This document shows, piece by piece, positions 1 to 12,839 of a stretch of DNA of 64,000 bases; within the stretch, counting starts at the first letter, position 1, and each line of letters begins with the position of its first letter. A program made the position numbers and the translations under genes. The notes under the pieces were generated by a model that saw only the letters and a program-made list of their open reading frames with translations, searched no databases and was not told where the DNA came from. The stretch comes from Melieria omissa (taxonomy: Eukaryota > Arthropoda > Insecta > Diptera > Ulidiidae). The stretch covers positions 35,361,264 through 35,425,263 of the forward strand of contig OZ020269.1 in the NCBI GenBank assembly GCA_963971225.1, read 5' to 3'.

Positions 1-338
1 AAACATGAAGATCAAAATGTATGTAAATAAATGCATGTATCCTAATTTGTTTTGTAGAAAGAAAAAAATTCTAGGTCGAATGGATAAATGCAGTTGAAGT
101 CACAAGCGCGCAAAGTTTTGGGGTCTCCTCTGTCAGACTGAATAGAGAAGTTGGTTGACACAACCCCTATCTGGCTGCCAAAAATATAAAATTTCACGAA
201 AGGCTTTATAGTCTCAACGAATGGGCCAAATAATTCTCGTCATTGAGTAACTTAAACCTATAAAAAAAAAGTTGGTTGACAGTATAGTACATTGAACTGA
301 ACGTGTTTCGTTAAATTACATTGCCTACATTACATTGT

Positions 339-1457
339 CTGTTGCATGGAGTTTTTTACATGAATCTGAATCGTTTTTCCACGCTGTTTTCAAAACCATA
401 CTCCGTTTTTATGTAACAGCTCTAGTTTTTGCGAAAAATGGGCGTGTCACTTTTTCGAATTTTCCTCGGCTTTTTTCTCGTTTTCGACTGTTAGTTTTTA
501 ACCAATAATCCTATCGACATGATTTTCATATCGTTGCACTTACAACATTTCACGCCATCTTTCCTGACATTAATCAATTTTATGCGTTCTAAATGGGCGT
601 GGTAATAAGGTTTCAAAGTAAGAAAATATTGAATTTCAAGGCGTTTTTTCTTATGGCCAAAATTGTACAGTTGTTTCATAAATCAAGTTTCGAAGTATAT
701 GAATATCTTAAGAAGAAACATCAAGTAAGACAACACAGCCAAATTATTTGGCGGAATACACATTCGCATCGAAATAATAACAAAACTGTACCATAGCGAT
801 TTTCATCTCTTTTCATACTTTTTCCTTAAAAAATTAGGAGCCTCAAAATATGCTCTTTTATATGTTCCATTTATAGTTTGGAGTACAAGCAAAAACCAAA
901 AAGATTTTGAATTCTCGAAACAAAAACAAATTAAAAACTTTGCATATTTTCAGGCCCCTAATTTTTTAAGGAAAAAGTATGAAAAGTGATGAAAATCGCG
1001 ATGGTACATTTTTCCTGTTATTTCGATGCGAATGTGTATTCCGCCAAATAATTTAGCTGTGTTTTATTGCTTGATGTGTCGACTTTCATTATACACCTAA
1101 CTCGTTAATTGTTTTACAAAAAATGTGTGTGTTTTTGACCATCAAAGAAAACGCCTTAAAATTCAATTTTTTCCAACTTTGAGGTCCAATTACCGCGGCA
1201 TCTTAACACCTATAAAAATAAGTTGCATCGGAAAAGTAGCCGTGCGGTATTGTTAATGCGATAAGGTGAAAATCATGTCAATAGGTTTTTTGGTTTAGAA
1301 ACTACGATCGAAAATATGGAAAAAGTAGAGGAAAAACTGAAAAAATGACAGGGTACCTATATCTCACAAACTAGAGCTGCTAGAAAAAATCGGAAGGTGG
1401 ATTCGGAATCAGCGCACACAAATTAGTAAGAAACAGTAGAAAAACTCCATGCAACAG
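339..1457. repeat. 1.1-kb foldback (long inverted repeat)
   Basis: The two halves are near-complementary, with the axis at about 898. Ends pair as CTGTTGCATGGAGTTTTT (left) against its complement at 1440-1457. Further pairs along the arms are AGCTCTAGTTT at about 418 with its complement near 1368, GACATGATTTTCA near 518 with 1270, AAGGCGTTTT near 638 with 1151, and TTTGGCGGAATACACATTCG near 748 with 1030. The unpaired loop is about 860-940. Arms are therefore about 500-520 bp and imperfect. No open frame of interest lies inside. It is either a foldback/MITE-type element or an old inverted duplication. Confidence 0.85.
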
Positions 1458-1639
1458 GAAAAAAGTGTTTTTTTGTTGCGCTGTGTTATCAATAGATTTT
1501 CTTGGAGCGCAGTGTTTCGAACGTAGAGCCGTTACGCCTGGGGTCGTGGGAACGAATGTTGACTGAGCTAAAACAAAAATAAACCATATTCACAGGGAAT
1601 GATAAACCTTCAATAGTAAAAAAAATTAGATCTCCTTCT

Positions 1640-1944
1640 TATTCTTCTTGACTGGCACGACAGCCCGATTACGAGACTAAGGCCTAGCTACCCGCAACCA
1701 ACCGTGTTGTGCGTGCGAAGGTTTTTTTTACAAGGTTGGAAGCGACCTACAGTTTTATGCCGATTCCGAGTGGCGAGTTGGGAGTTTTTTCATAGGCAAT
1801 TTTACTCTAAGAGGTTTGCCATTTCCTACTGAGAGGACAGCCGCCGAAAGAAAAATTGTTGTTTTTTTTTTGTGTTAACACAACGGAGTATTGAACTCGC
1901 GGAGTCTTGACTCGCGGCCCAACGCACTAGCCACTGCGCTGTCT
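1640..1944 (-). mobile_element. tRNA-derived SINE (type A), full-length copy
   Basis: Read on the minus strand, a tRNA-like head (about 1944-1880, with a degenerate A box and the B-box-like GAGTTCAATAC) is followed by a body containing the complements of GGCAAACCTCT, ACTGTAGGTC and CTAGGCCTTA. It ends in a simple TTC/GAA-rich tail at about 1640-1665. The body is plainly homologous to 25536-25866 and 26273-26478. I could not define a target duplication, so the ends are approximate. Confidence 0.75.
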
Positions 1945-4236
1945 ACAAATTGCATACAAACAAATGTAAGCAACGTACCTACTTTTATTTTTATTTATGT
2001 GCTTTGTGGTTTCAGCGGTTTTTATGCTACAATAAATATTCCGTAACACGTTCGAAAGAATTTCAGGTCCAATGTTGCGTGTTGTTTATGTGCAATATTG
2101 GTTTCACCATAATGGTCTCACTCAGTAGCGCTATTTAAGGCATAGAAAGTACTTACATCCCTTCGCGTGGGGCAGTTATGCTCGTGTAGAATGTTTGCAC
2201 CAAGATAATTAGTTGCGGCCTCATGCGTATTCATTGCATTATGGTAATCGTGCTGGTCTTGCATTTGCATATTTCACCTCATATGAGTATGCAAATTACA
2301 TAAGCTGGACACTGGTCAATCTGCACTCGCTAAACTGTAAAACCAAAAATAACACCGCGAGACTTCCAGTTCATTGACCAGTTAAAATTGGGGTAAGCAG
2401 AACAAACCGCACTCTAAAGGGTAGAACGGCGTTTGAAACGTTTCTTTTGCTAGTTCTGTACAGCATCCTTGTCAAAACGTATGGTAAAAGCATATGTGGC
2501 AATCGCATAAAATTTTAGATTTTGCCTGGGATATTTCAAAAATCGTGTTTTAAACTACCGTTAAAGAGGTACATACGAATGTCAAACGTATTTATCGCCT
2601 GAAGCTCGACACAGATGTTCTAACGATCCTTTAATTTTTGGATCCTATCTCCGTAGGGAATAAGCTTTTACAAATAGTTCTCAACGACACCCATCACCTT
2701 TTTGTTTGATGAAAATCGTATTCAACAAATAAATTTCCTGAGATAAGGGTATAGCCGAACCTCCGGGGGGTTAAATTTGGGAAATAGGGCGAATAATTAA
2801 GCAATTCGGACTTTAGTTCGTTGATATTGACCATAATCAACAAACTTTAACAACAGAACATTGTTCTTGAGAAGAAATTCGTTATCTTCATGAACAATAA
2901 CATTTGTCTTCTCGAAGCGACATCTTCTTTCACGAATTTGTTTATCCAATTGATGCAAAAAGTTAAAATTATAATCTGAGTTTAATGTTTTCAGATTTTG
3001 AGCTAATCAAACTGAATCCTTTTTAAATTAAAAAATAATTGTTTTCCGAATTCTAGACCCTAATTTGCTTTGAGATTAATCGGGTTGGCAAACTCTTCGG
3101 TCGATGGTGGCCCTCGACCATATTCTGGATTTCGTCGTCTGTCACATCGTTTGTCTTCAAGGCGAACGTTAAAACTAAGCAACTACTAAGTTGAGTGTGT
3201 CAGGAGTCTTTTAACATTTGTTTATGATTTTTTGTGTACTCGATTTGTTCCATATTAGAAAAAATTCTTTCACACGTCCTGTTTGAGCAGCTTTGAACTA
3301 CAAATGAATTGACAGTTAAAAAAATACTTTACATGTTCTTGTGCACTATAATTTCCATTAATATGAAGTGACGGATCACCTGCACGATTTATATTTGAAT
3401 GTGCATGTAATGGATTAATGCAGGACGAATTGTTAAAGACCCCTATGTGTACGTTAAGACAGTATTTTGTATATCTTTTGAAGTTACCGAATAGTTAAGA
3501 GGTCCGTAAACTACGTAAACATCAAAGGAAGATTCAAGTTCAGTGACCTAACATGTATAATAACACTCCAATATTAATATTACTTTTTCTTTGATAATTA
3601 AAAAGTCGATGTTATTCATAAGATGAGACAAATTTTGCTATTTAAATGACCATCTTTAATTTTCGGCAATCCGTTACTATGAGTCAATAGCGCTCACCGT
3701 TGCGAGTAAAACAAGGTCCAAAGAAGACAGCTCACCACATGGCGTAGCAAAAAGTCCCTTTTTCAGCATGAAATGGTGTCCGGTAAATTATGTAAGGATT
3801 TTCCTCGTCCAAAAGTGGCCAGATAAAAAGATTTTCTTGGAAAAATTAGTATCAGCTTTCCGCTGCTCCCACACCTTATCTCAGAAATTGGTTGTTGTCT
3901 TTGATATTTTGACTTTAGTTCTTGTGTTAGCCGACTATGTTAAGATTGATTGTGCCGGCAATGGCACTAAACAAGTCGTTCAACGGGTTGAGTTGTAAGC
4001 GATCCATTTTTGGTAAATGCGTTAATGCAAGCCAACTGCCCAATTCACAAAATCTTCAACTTAGGAAACACGAACTCTAACGCAGTTTATGAGTGTTTCG
4101 AATGTATAGAAAATTTTGTTTTATTATGCGTCTGCTTTTTTTCAAAAAATATTTGTACATATATATTTAAAGTTGTTAGACTATGTGTAAAAATTACTTT
4201 CGACTTAATATCGTTCAACCACATATTGTATTTATG
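1945..4236. other. intergenic, AT-rich, nothing recognised
   Basis: Only short accidental open frames (at most 79 codons) with no family resemblance were seen. No clear inverted repeats or SINE parts were noticed. Confidence 0.5.
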
Positions 4237-4582
4237 TTTATTGCTATGACTACTTATGAAATGTACATGTGCATAAATTTTAAAAATTCACTTCTAGTGG
4301 CGAAAGAGTATCCACGATTTTGAGTTAAAGCTTCGTGGCTTCGGGGTATTACGGACGTACATATACAAAATATGTATAATATTTGGAATATCTTTATAAT
4401 TTTGACGGTGCCAAAATTTGTTGTTAGTGAAATGTTGCTTGTTGCGTTGTTGCGGTAATTGTATTGCAGAGATTGCTTATGAAATGCTTAGACATTTACT
4501 ATCACACTTAGCTTAATCTTTGGCTTTAAATTTGTTGACTAGAGTTCATGGCGCTCGCGACCCACTTGACCAACCAACACGG
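4237..4582 (-). terminator. Hey 3' UTR with candidate poly(A) signal
   Basis: About 340 bases downstream of the Hey stop there is a minus-strand AATAAA at 4242-4237 (TTTATT on the plus strand) in AT-rich sequence. It is a reasonable polyadenylation signal, but AT-rich DNA gives such hexamers by chance, so the cleavage site is not established. Confidence 0.3.
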
Positions 4583-7500
4583 TTAGTAGGCCATTTCGGC
4601 ACCCCACGGTCGGTATGGCTTTGCGCCGTTAGCTGCGACGTAGTTAGCGTTGTACTCCTGAACACCGCTCGCTGGGTATTGCGCAGTGCCGGAATAAGCT
4701 ATGCCGCCGCCGACGACTGCAGGCGGCGCGTTTCGGTGGGTGCTGTGGCTTTGTGCTTGGGCACTGGTGAGGTCGGTATAGGTGACGCCTTGCTGGTCTT
4801 GGTGAGTGTGCTCAGGTGGATAATGCTGCTGCTGTTGGTGGTGTGTCTCGTGCGAAGCGGGCGTCTGCTGAACGTGTGATGTTGTCGGCTGAGTCTGATG
4901 CTGTTGCTGTGGCGTCGATTGCGCAGTTGGCGCGTGAGTCATTATCGGCAAAGCTTCATTCACCGACGTGCCGGAAGCGGAATTCGAGCGATTCACCTGT
5001 ATGGGTGTGGTCTGTTGTTGCTGGTGCACATTGCTGGCGGGTGAAGAGCTTAGTGTGGGATATGTATGAATGGGCGTTGTCAAGTTCGGCACATAGCTGG
5101 AGGTGATGCCCGGGTGTGCTGCCGACGATGTGGCTGCATAAGATTGATATGGAGCAGCGGCACAGTTAGGCTGATAGGCGCTGGGCGGTGTAGGCGTCCA
5201 ACTCCCAGGGCTGGCGCAGCTTTTCACCGATAACTCTCGCTGCTGTACAAAGTATTGCAAGTGCGACATGAGACGCAGGCGCAGCGGGTCCTGGATATCC
5301 ATTCCCTCGATGGTGACCAAATAACGAGCCACTTCAGCAGCGCACTCACGAAAGCCGATAATGTGGTAGTCCATAGCAAACCGCTGCGGATCATAGCTGA
5401 ACGAATCAATTCCTAGAAAGAAGTAAAAGGAGGAACGGAAAAAGTCAACGACTGGATTAACTGGTGGCGCCTTGTTGAAAGAATGTGTAAACTATTCGCT
5501 TCAATATGTGCGAAACTAAACAAAGTTAATTCCTTAAATCTCTTTCCCATGATCGCAACAAGCTTTCACCCTTGCCGCCACTGAGTGGTGGGCTTGCAAC
5601 ACACTTTTGGATTACTGTGATATCAATACGAGGCAAGCAACGAAAAGTAGGGTTGAGCGCTGGCCCGTGGGAGGTGTACCCAAAGTTGGTAGCGTGAAAA
5701 CTGGTACCGTCATGTGATATAAATATTTCAAAGCAATCAGCGATACACTTAGTTCCCATTACCACATACAATAGGAACTATAGGAATCAATGTGTTTCAA
5801 GGATTCGGAAAACACCGCCGGTAAAGCTCGCATGATTCTGTTTTAGTTTCAGTGCTTAAAGCACTGAATAAAATCCAGCTCTAAAGAAATTTTGTTGCGT
5901 GATCCCTTTAAAATATGACAAATTTCCACATAATTCGTTTGGCTACTAGAATATTACAGTTTTGTATACATACGCCAAAACAATCTTTGAAAAAGAATAA
6001 AGAATTAAAAACTATTGTGAAATGTGAAATAAAATATGTTCGAACTTGTCATATCTGTTTTGAATAGTGATTCAAATTTTATAATTTTGGTGAATCACTT
6101 AGAATGATGATGAACTCATAAAAAATCCATCGGAATTGGACAGTTGAAGAAGAGATATATCATTACCAAAGGCTTTATCAGTCGTGCCTTATTAATTACA
6201 TTCCCCGAATTCAGATCGTTATATTTTTGTTCTTTGGTCTCTTCTTCAAGAAGTCCTCCATAAAGAACTGTAATCCCTTTTTTAATGTGATGAGCTGTGC
6301 TATGTTATTTTGGTCAATGTTCGCCGATTTATTTATGGCGTTACAGCGCTAATTGTTCTTGGTCATACGTTTCCATACCATTATTCTGTTAACTAATTAT
6401 GACAGTTTCTAAACAAAAAATGGAACCCATATCATATTCTTCGTGTCTTTTATGCCTAACACGCACATTTTCTTATTTAGAAAAAAAACGTCTATAGAGG
6501 CAGTCGCGACATTACTAGAAGTTTGAAAAAAACAACATTTGCAAGTTTGATTTTTAACCGTATTTTTAAAAAGTTTGAACACTCTACGATTGTGAGCTCT
6601 CAGTAACGGAATTACAACAAACTTAATTCGGCGAGTTGTATATGAAAGATTTTAAATTTATCGGCTTTTAGTGAACGGTTTACACATTCAGAATCCCTCA
6701 CTTTAGGCTTCATAACAGTTGGGCTGAAAAGTTCGTATCGTTTCTATGAGATGGCGCCACTAGAATAAAATCCGTATCATTTTTAGGTAGTACCAGGCTT
6801 CAAAAGAAACATGTATAAATTTGACAGCTGTCTGATTATTAGTTTGTGAGATATAGCATTTTTAGTGAAGCAACTTTTGTTATTTTGAAAAAATTGATAA
6901 AAAGGAATTTCGTGTTTTACTGAAACACTATTTTTTGATGAAAAAAGTGCTTCTGATACTAAAAAGTGGCTTGATGAGTGTTATCCGGACTCTACGCCGG
7001 GCGAAGCAACCATTCGTAAGTGGTTTGTTAAATTCCGTACAGGTCATATGAGCACCGAAGACGATGAACGCAGTGGACTTCCAAAAGAGGCTGTTACGGA
7101 CGAAAAAATTAAAACAATCCACAAAATGATTCTGGAAGATCGTAAATTGAGGTTGATTTGTATAGCTGACACTCTAAAGATATCAAAGGAACGTGTTGGA
7201 CATATCGTTCATGAATATTTGGGTATGCGAAAGCTATGTGCAAAGTGGGTGCCGAGCGAGCTTACAATTGACCAAAAACAAGAACGTGTCGATGCTTCAG
7301 AGCAATGTTTAAAAATGGTATTGAAAAGTGGGAAGATCGCTATAATCAGTGTATCGCCCTCGATGGCAACTATTTTGAATAATAAAAGCGAATTTTGCCA
7401 AAAAAATGTGTTTTTCTATAAAACGATACGAACTTTTCAGCCCAACTGTTACTTACATACACTGGTTTATACGTGTCAAAATTGTTAATGAAAGTCTACT

Positions 7501-7971
7501 GACCTTTCGATTGCAAGTTCTTCAAGTGCTCCACGGTTAATTGCAGAATCTCGGCTTTCTCCAGCTTGGCTGATCCCTGTTTCTCATACGCCGAAGGCAC
7601 AAGACGCTTCAGCTCAGAAAGCGATGAGTTTATGCGATCACGTCGTTTTTTTTCGATGACACCGCGCCTCTTTTTACGGCTCATCAGCTGACAGCTTCCA
7701 GGCTCACTGGGGGAAATTCTGCGATTAGATACAACCAGACACATGGCGAAATTAAAAAACCGCATCGGAAATACACAAATTGAATTAAGTGCACGTACTG
7801 CTCCTTGGAGGATTCTTCAGAGTACAGCTCCTCACAATCGCTTTCGGACATGGCGCGCTTCAGGCCATGACTTTGCGGCGGTGGCGCCCAGTGATTATGC
7901 GGAGTAGCTGGAAGCGCGGCAGCGCCGTAGCCCCAGTGCAGAGGTGTGCCCGTGTGCAGGTTGTGTTCCAT
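4583..7971 (-). CDS. Hey: Hey, bHLH-Orange transcriptional repressor (3 coding exons, 405 aa)
   Basis: Coding exons on the minus strand are 7971-7799, 7718-7504 and 5412-4583. Donors are CA|GTACGT and AAAG|GTCAGT, acceptors are cgcag|AA and tctag|GA, and the phases sum to 406 codons with the TAA stop. The bHLH lies at about residues 70-128. Its basic region has Gly77 where Hairy/E(spl) proteins have proline, a Hey-family hallmark. The Orange domain is about 144-190. A long Gln/Thr/Ser-rich tail follows, and the C-terminus carries YRPW at 396-399 followed by GAEMAY. Family knowledge: Hey proteins are nuclear Notch effectors that bind E-box/N-box DNA and recruit co-repressors. The 405 aa are near the length I remember for Drosophila Hey (about 425). 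Intron 2 (2.1 kb) carries a mariner remnant. The start was chosen because upstream sequence is non-coding and the N-terminus resembles the fly protein. Confidence 0.96.
6715..7449 (+). mobile_element. mariner-family element, internally deleted, in Hey intron 2
   Basis: The 735-bp element is bounded by inverted repeats beginning ACAGTTGGGCTGAAAAG and flanked by TA on both sides (6713-6714 and 7450-7451), the mariner target duplication. Inside, the plus strand encodes the N-terminal helix-turn-helix part of a mariner transposase in two frames: one includes [12 protein letters not shown], and after a frameshift [20 protein letters not shown] continues into 7048-7330. A typical mariner C-terminus ([10 protein letters not shown] then stop) follows in yet another frame at about 7340-7380. 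The catalytic core between them is missing, so this is a dead, deletion-derived copy. It opposes Hey transcription and would be spliced out. Confidence 0.9.
7048..7488 (+). pseudogene. decayed mariner transposase fragment
   Basis: The frame that opens at 7048 encodes the part following the HTH region of a mariner transposase ([10 protein letters not shown], then [20 protein letters not shown], then KWVPSELT). It then runs across an internal deletion into nonsense and past the element's right end. The upstream start region is in a different frame. No DD34D catalytic core remains. It is not a host gene. Confidence 0.8.
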
Positions 7972-8900
7972 TTTCGAAAACTTGCTTTTAACTTTTTCAC
8001 TATGTACGTAGCAGCGCTGGACTTAACCTCGAAATATATTGTTGCGGTATAGGGCACTGTGCGTTTTCATAAAACCAAATAGTTTTGTTTAATTATTACC
8101 GGAGCTAGTAGCCACACGTGACTTACCGTGTGTGCGAACGCCGTTCGACTGATTTTAGAGCGCATGACCAACGTGCGACCTGCATGTGCCACTATATCCT
8201 GAACCCTCGTCAGCGAATCCTGCGGAACAGCAATGCCTGCACCAATAAAATCTCAACCCGAACCACCCCCTTGTCGGCTGCGTGTGGCGTTAGCTCAGCG
8301 CAACAATGAAAGCGGCGGCAAACGGCAAGCGACCACCAGCCCTGCAACGGCGCTCAGCACACGACCAACACGGCAGAAAGGGTTCTAGTCGAGCGAGCGC
8401 CGATCTTCACTGGCGAGTAAACAAAACGCGAGCGCGAACATATGCTTGTGTGAATGTTTTCATTGGCACAGAGAGAGGTGGCGTGCCGCTGCGTGCACGC
8501 CGTTGAGCTGAACAGCAGACGCACGTCGAGAGGCTGGTCGGCAGTAAGTTACCATTACAAGCCACCTCAGACCATTTTTGTTGGTGTTGTTTTACATATT
8601 GACGCTTGCTGAATGACAGCGAAAAGCCGGCCGCAATTATTGCACTGATGCCTTCAAATCACAACTGATGCTGTAGCTGGACTGTCTCCGCGGCGGCCCG
8701 TGCTACTTGACATGGTTTCGGTTGTAAAGTGCTGACGTTTGGCTGATTGTTTGCTCGCCGGCTGGACGCCTTCCTTCTGCTGACGGCCGCCGGCAGGCAC
8801 ATGGAGCACGCGACTCGAACTCATGCCGGTCGTGTGCGGCCCCAACAAGTGTATTCGCCAGCATCTGTTACCCAGTTTTCAAGGCCAATATTGCATGGCC
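7972..8900. promoter_or_regulatory. GC-richer region upstream of Hey; probable promoter/5' UTR
   Basis: The sequence directly upstream of the Hey start codon is clearly richer in G+C than the flanking DNA. It contains an E-box CACGTG at 8114-8119 and many short accidental open frames on both strands. Its position suggests Hey's 5' UTR and promoter. I see no certain TATA box or initiator, and no gene. Confidence 0.4.
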
Positions 8901-9123
8901 CGCCAAAAGGGCAACCGCATTCAAATGTTGCATGTACACTGTGCAGGTATGCCACAGTACTGGGTGTGTTGTGATTGAAATGGAAGTGGTTTAAGAAATT
9001 GAAACCTTTCCCAATGCGATATTTTTGTAGATACAGATTTAATAACATACTCAGAGTGCTGCAGAGTTGGTGTTGCTAAATATACGCAATTTGTTGGTTA
9101 AGTATGTGTGTATATTAATATAC

Positions 9124-9660
9124 TAGTAGGGCCCTGCGGCTTTGCACGCAAGCTTGAAATCAATGGGCCAAATAAATCAAGTTTTTTCATACTACACTCT
9201 ATGGGCGATGCTACGCCTCTTTTATGTAATGCCCAATCCATTCCTCCAGTCGAAGGGTGTGACTCGGTTTCATTGATATGCGACTTTCAGTTCCAAAGTT
9301 ACGTGGACAATTTCAGTCACAAAAAATATGCCGCGCCCCTTGTTCAACGCCCATAACTTCAAAGCTTTCCAACTTATTGTTCCGAAGCTATTCCACATTA
9401 AAAATTTGGGTTCAATGGGCAGTTCCATGCCCCATTTAAATTGTATGGACGGTGCCACGCCCCCTTGTCAAAAACCCACCCCATTCCCCCTATCGAAATC
9501 ACAACTAAATCGTACGTTTGTACCGAGTGTCATTGATATGAACGCTATAGTTCCAAAGTTACACCGGCATTTAAAAAGTTCCACGTCCCTTGTCCAACGC
9601 CCATTACCATTTTACCAGAGAAACGAAACATCTAAACGGTGGCCCCGCACCAAATCTTAA
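9124..9660 (+). repeat. dispersed repeat family X, plus copy
   Basis: It starts with ACTAGTAGGGCCCTGCGGCT and continues with repeated phrases of the type 'cccttgttcaacgccca'. The complement of the start recurs at 13385-13421, and the phrase 'GGGCGTTGGWCAAGG' recurs (either strand) at about 13267, 20586 and 22025. The family could be Helitron-like or a decayed non-LTR element. I could not assign it. Confidence 0.5.
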
Positions 9661-10020
9661 CCCATTTTCGCCGTTTTTGCGAAAAAAATTATTATTCAAG
9701 TAAAATCGATATATATGCTATCTGTTATTCTTAAAAAACTTATTTTATATAATTTCATTTTAATTTAAATTCATTTGTCGACGTGGCGCCAACGTTGCGT
9801 ACACGAAACACAGATTCGAGACTTATCTAGAACACGCATAATGACACCCAGATAATTCACAAACCAATTTTATTTTTTCTTTGCCTTTATGTGAACGTAT
9901 TTTCATGTCGACCAAAAAAAGAATTAACGTTTGACAATTTTTAGTGTGCGATTCAAAATTTGTCTGAAAAACATGTGTCTACATATACAAGTGTGTGTGT
10001 CAGTGTGTGTTTTGTAGGTA

Positions 10021-11333
10021 CCCTGCAGGAAATGTAACTTATTTTAAACTTATTTATAACTAGTCCTTTTCTGTACAGGACTGATTACAAATTAGTTATT
10101 TTGCTTGAAAAGAAGTGATTATTTTAACGTGGCGATGTCCTAGCAGCACATCAATTGTCTACCTCTGCATGACTTCCCAACTAGTTTATAACTAGTTGTT
10201 TCCAAACCAATTTATAATTAGTCCGCAATGGACTGGTTTAAAACTAATTGTTTTGTGACTAGTTAAAAATTAGTTAGTTTGTAACTGATTTTAAACTAGT
10301 CAAATAGTAACCAATTAAAAATTACTTGCATATAACCCCATTAAATGAATTTTCAAATATACTGAATTCAATTCATACGATTGTGTTATTAAATGTTTTC
10401 AAAAACAAAGTACACTCCTTTCAAATAATATTTACAACTAATTACATACAAAACAGCAAAAATGTAAAACATTTCATAAAAATAACAGTTCAAATCATTT
10501 TACAAGAAAAATTTATTTAAAGAAAGAAAAGTAAAAGAAAACAACACTTCAGCCAGTTCACTTAAGGCACTAAGATATTAAATAAATTCAAGTTTAACGC
10601 CGGCAATAGCTGCTCTCAGCTCTTCCATGGGATCAGCTGCATTTATTGAATCTAGTTAAATGAGGAACGAATTGTAGAATTAGTTATGGGAATATTATGC
10701 ACAGTGAATGTAATTTTGCATATGTGTACGTGCATACATACCAAGCACAACGTTAAAAAATGTGTTGTAGTCCTTCTTAAGCCTTTTCCCATTAGTCCCA
10801 AAAATGTTCACAGCTACAATGACAGCAGCTTACAGGCACGCTGTAATTTTCCGCGCACAAATGTTCCACTTGCACGTCTTCAGTCGTGCCTTCAGCCGCA
10901 TTTTCAAGTCCATTTCTGTTTTTGCTATTTTGCGACAATTTTTTGATTTTTTTGTACTAATTAAATAATTTATTTTACACACCTCTTTAAACTACGCACT
11001 TATTTACACTTTTTCACGCGCATTCTTTGACGAAAAAACACGATATGGCGTCGTTTATGTTGTATGTTGCCAACCCATTGGATTCACTTACAAATTGTAA
11101 GGATCGAAAACGTGACCCCAGAAAATATCAATTTTCAAACAATAGGCAACCCTTGTTCACCGCGCAGATGCCAATGGCGACTTGTCGTTTGTACGAACAA
11201 CGCAACGAGTACGGTGTATGCGCTCGTGAACTGTGTAGCCATGCATGATTTTTCAATAAGTTACAAATTAGTTGTCAAATAATTAGTTAAAAATTAGTTA
11301 CTTTTGCCAACTGACTACTTCTTTCCTGCAGGG
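10021..11333. mobile_element. 1.3-kb inverted-repeat element with subterminal ACTAGTT-type repeats
   Basis: The ends are CCCTGCAGGAAA and its exact complement, flanked by TA (10019-10020 and 11334-11335). Just inside both ends (10040-10330 and 11255-11300) are many close copies of AACTAGTTATAA / AATTAGTTAAAAATTAG in both orientations. Such subterminal repeats are a usual feature of DNA-transposon ends that bind transposase. The open frame at 11027-11248 matches nothing I know. It is probably a non-autonomous element; the superfamily is uncertain. Confidence 0.7.
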
Positions 11334-11639
11334 TAGTTGAGATATGGAGGGGAAGAAAGCCTAAGGATATACCTTCCGAACAAGCAAAAATTTATCACAC
11401 ACACTGCACGTACGAATTTTTTAAATAGTAACGTTGCGTATACGCAACAGAGGAAGGAAATGGGTTAATGCTGCCCGACTTCTCATTACGAAAATATTCT
11501 ATATTGAAATTGTAAGTTTTATGGGAGGTGCCACACCTACCTATCGGGTCGCATTCGCACTATGTGGTTTACCGAGACTTCAACCTTATATAGCTTATGT
11601 TTACCGCTATGAAACATAGAATCATTATACATCAACATT

Positions 11640-12180
11640 GGTGAAAGTGGGTGTGGCCGATTATATTATAGCCTATGTTTGCCGCAATGACACGCTAAAT
11701 CGTTTGACACCCATATGCTGTGACAAATATATCATGGCTGATTTGTTATTATAGTGGGCGTGGCGAAAAGGCATAACGGGTGGGCGCGGTCAATCTTATA
11801 TATCCCATGTTAATATCAATGAAACACGGAATCATTTGATATTAATACTGATTTACCGACATGTACCGTAGCTTCGTTTTGTGAGTTTAGTGGGCACGGA
11901 AAGTGGGCGTGGCCAATTACATTATAGCCTATGTTTGCCTCAATGACACGCTGAATCGTTTGATACCGATATTGCCTTACAAAAGCATACAATAGATGAG
12001 TTTTGTTACCATAGTGGTCGTAAGAAGGGGGCGTGGTCATTCTCATAAAGCCTGTGTACCATTCCCTCAGATAAAAAAATGTTTGGTGCTTATTTCATCT
12101 AAATCGGTTCGGTGGTTTTTGCCTGATTGTGGCTCAAAAAACGTCACACTTGTTTTTATATAATAGTAAGTATATGTTAG
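11640..12180. repeat. dispersed repeat family X, internal tandem copies
   Basis: Two about 250-bp units are tandem here: the phrase 'attatagcctatgtttgcc...aatgacacgct' occurs at about 11664 and again at about 11922, each preceded by 'gtgggcgtggcc'-like sequence. The block ends in 'cggttcggtggtttttgcctg...tttttatataatag', which looks like a repeat terminus. No coding frame is retained. Confidence 0.45.
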
Positions 12181-12839
12181 ATATTAAAATCTATCTAGCC
12201 TCTGATTACGGGTGATTCATTAATACGAATGAGTACATATCAATAAAGTAGATAAAGTAGTATATCAATAAATAGATACAGTGATTTTGTAAGAAATGGC
12301 ATCTGGAGTTGCTTCCAGTTAATTTTTATTGTTTTTATTTTTTATAATCTTACTAACCCTTTCGCTATTTTAAAGCCATGTAACAACATGCTTTTTTGTG
12401 GACCTGAAATGTTATGTTGGCCGCACAGGCGACGACGAATCGACGAATTTGGAATATTAACATGGCCCAGTAACAAGCTGGTGTAAACAGGAGTGGATCA
12501 ACTCAGAAAAAGATAAATCAGAGCAAAATCCCATGTGATTCAGCGTACCATTACGGCAAACATAGACTATAATATAATCGGCCTCGTCCACTTTCAGCGC
12601 CCATTAAACTAATAAAACAAAGCTACAGTATTTGATGTAAAATGATTCTGTGTTTCATAAAGGGAAAACAAGGGCTATATAAGATTGACCATGCCCACCT
12701 TATACACCATCCTGAAATGTCCATTATGATGACAGAAAATTAACTCTGGTATATCTGTGCAAAAGAATATGGATATTAAAAGATTTTGCGAGTTATTGCA
12801 GCAAATATCTACATACATAAAAATATGGTAAATGTCTGT

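Noticed and set aside
4520..5106. Plus-strand open frames opposite the last Hey exon
   Set aside because: They are shadows of the Hey coding sequence; the minus frame carries the Orange domain and YRPW.
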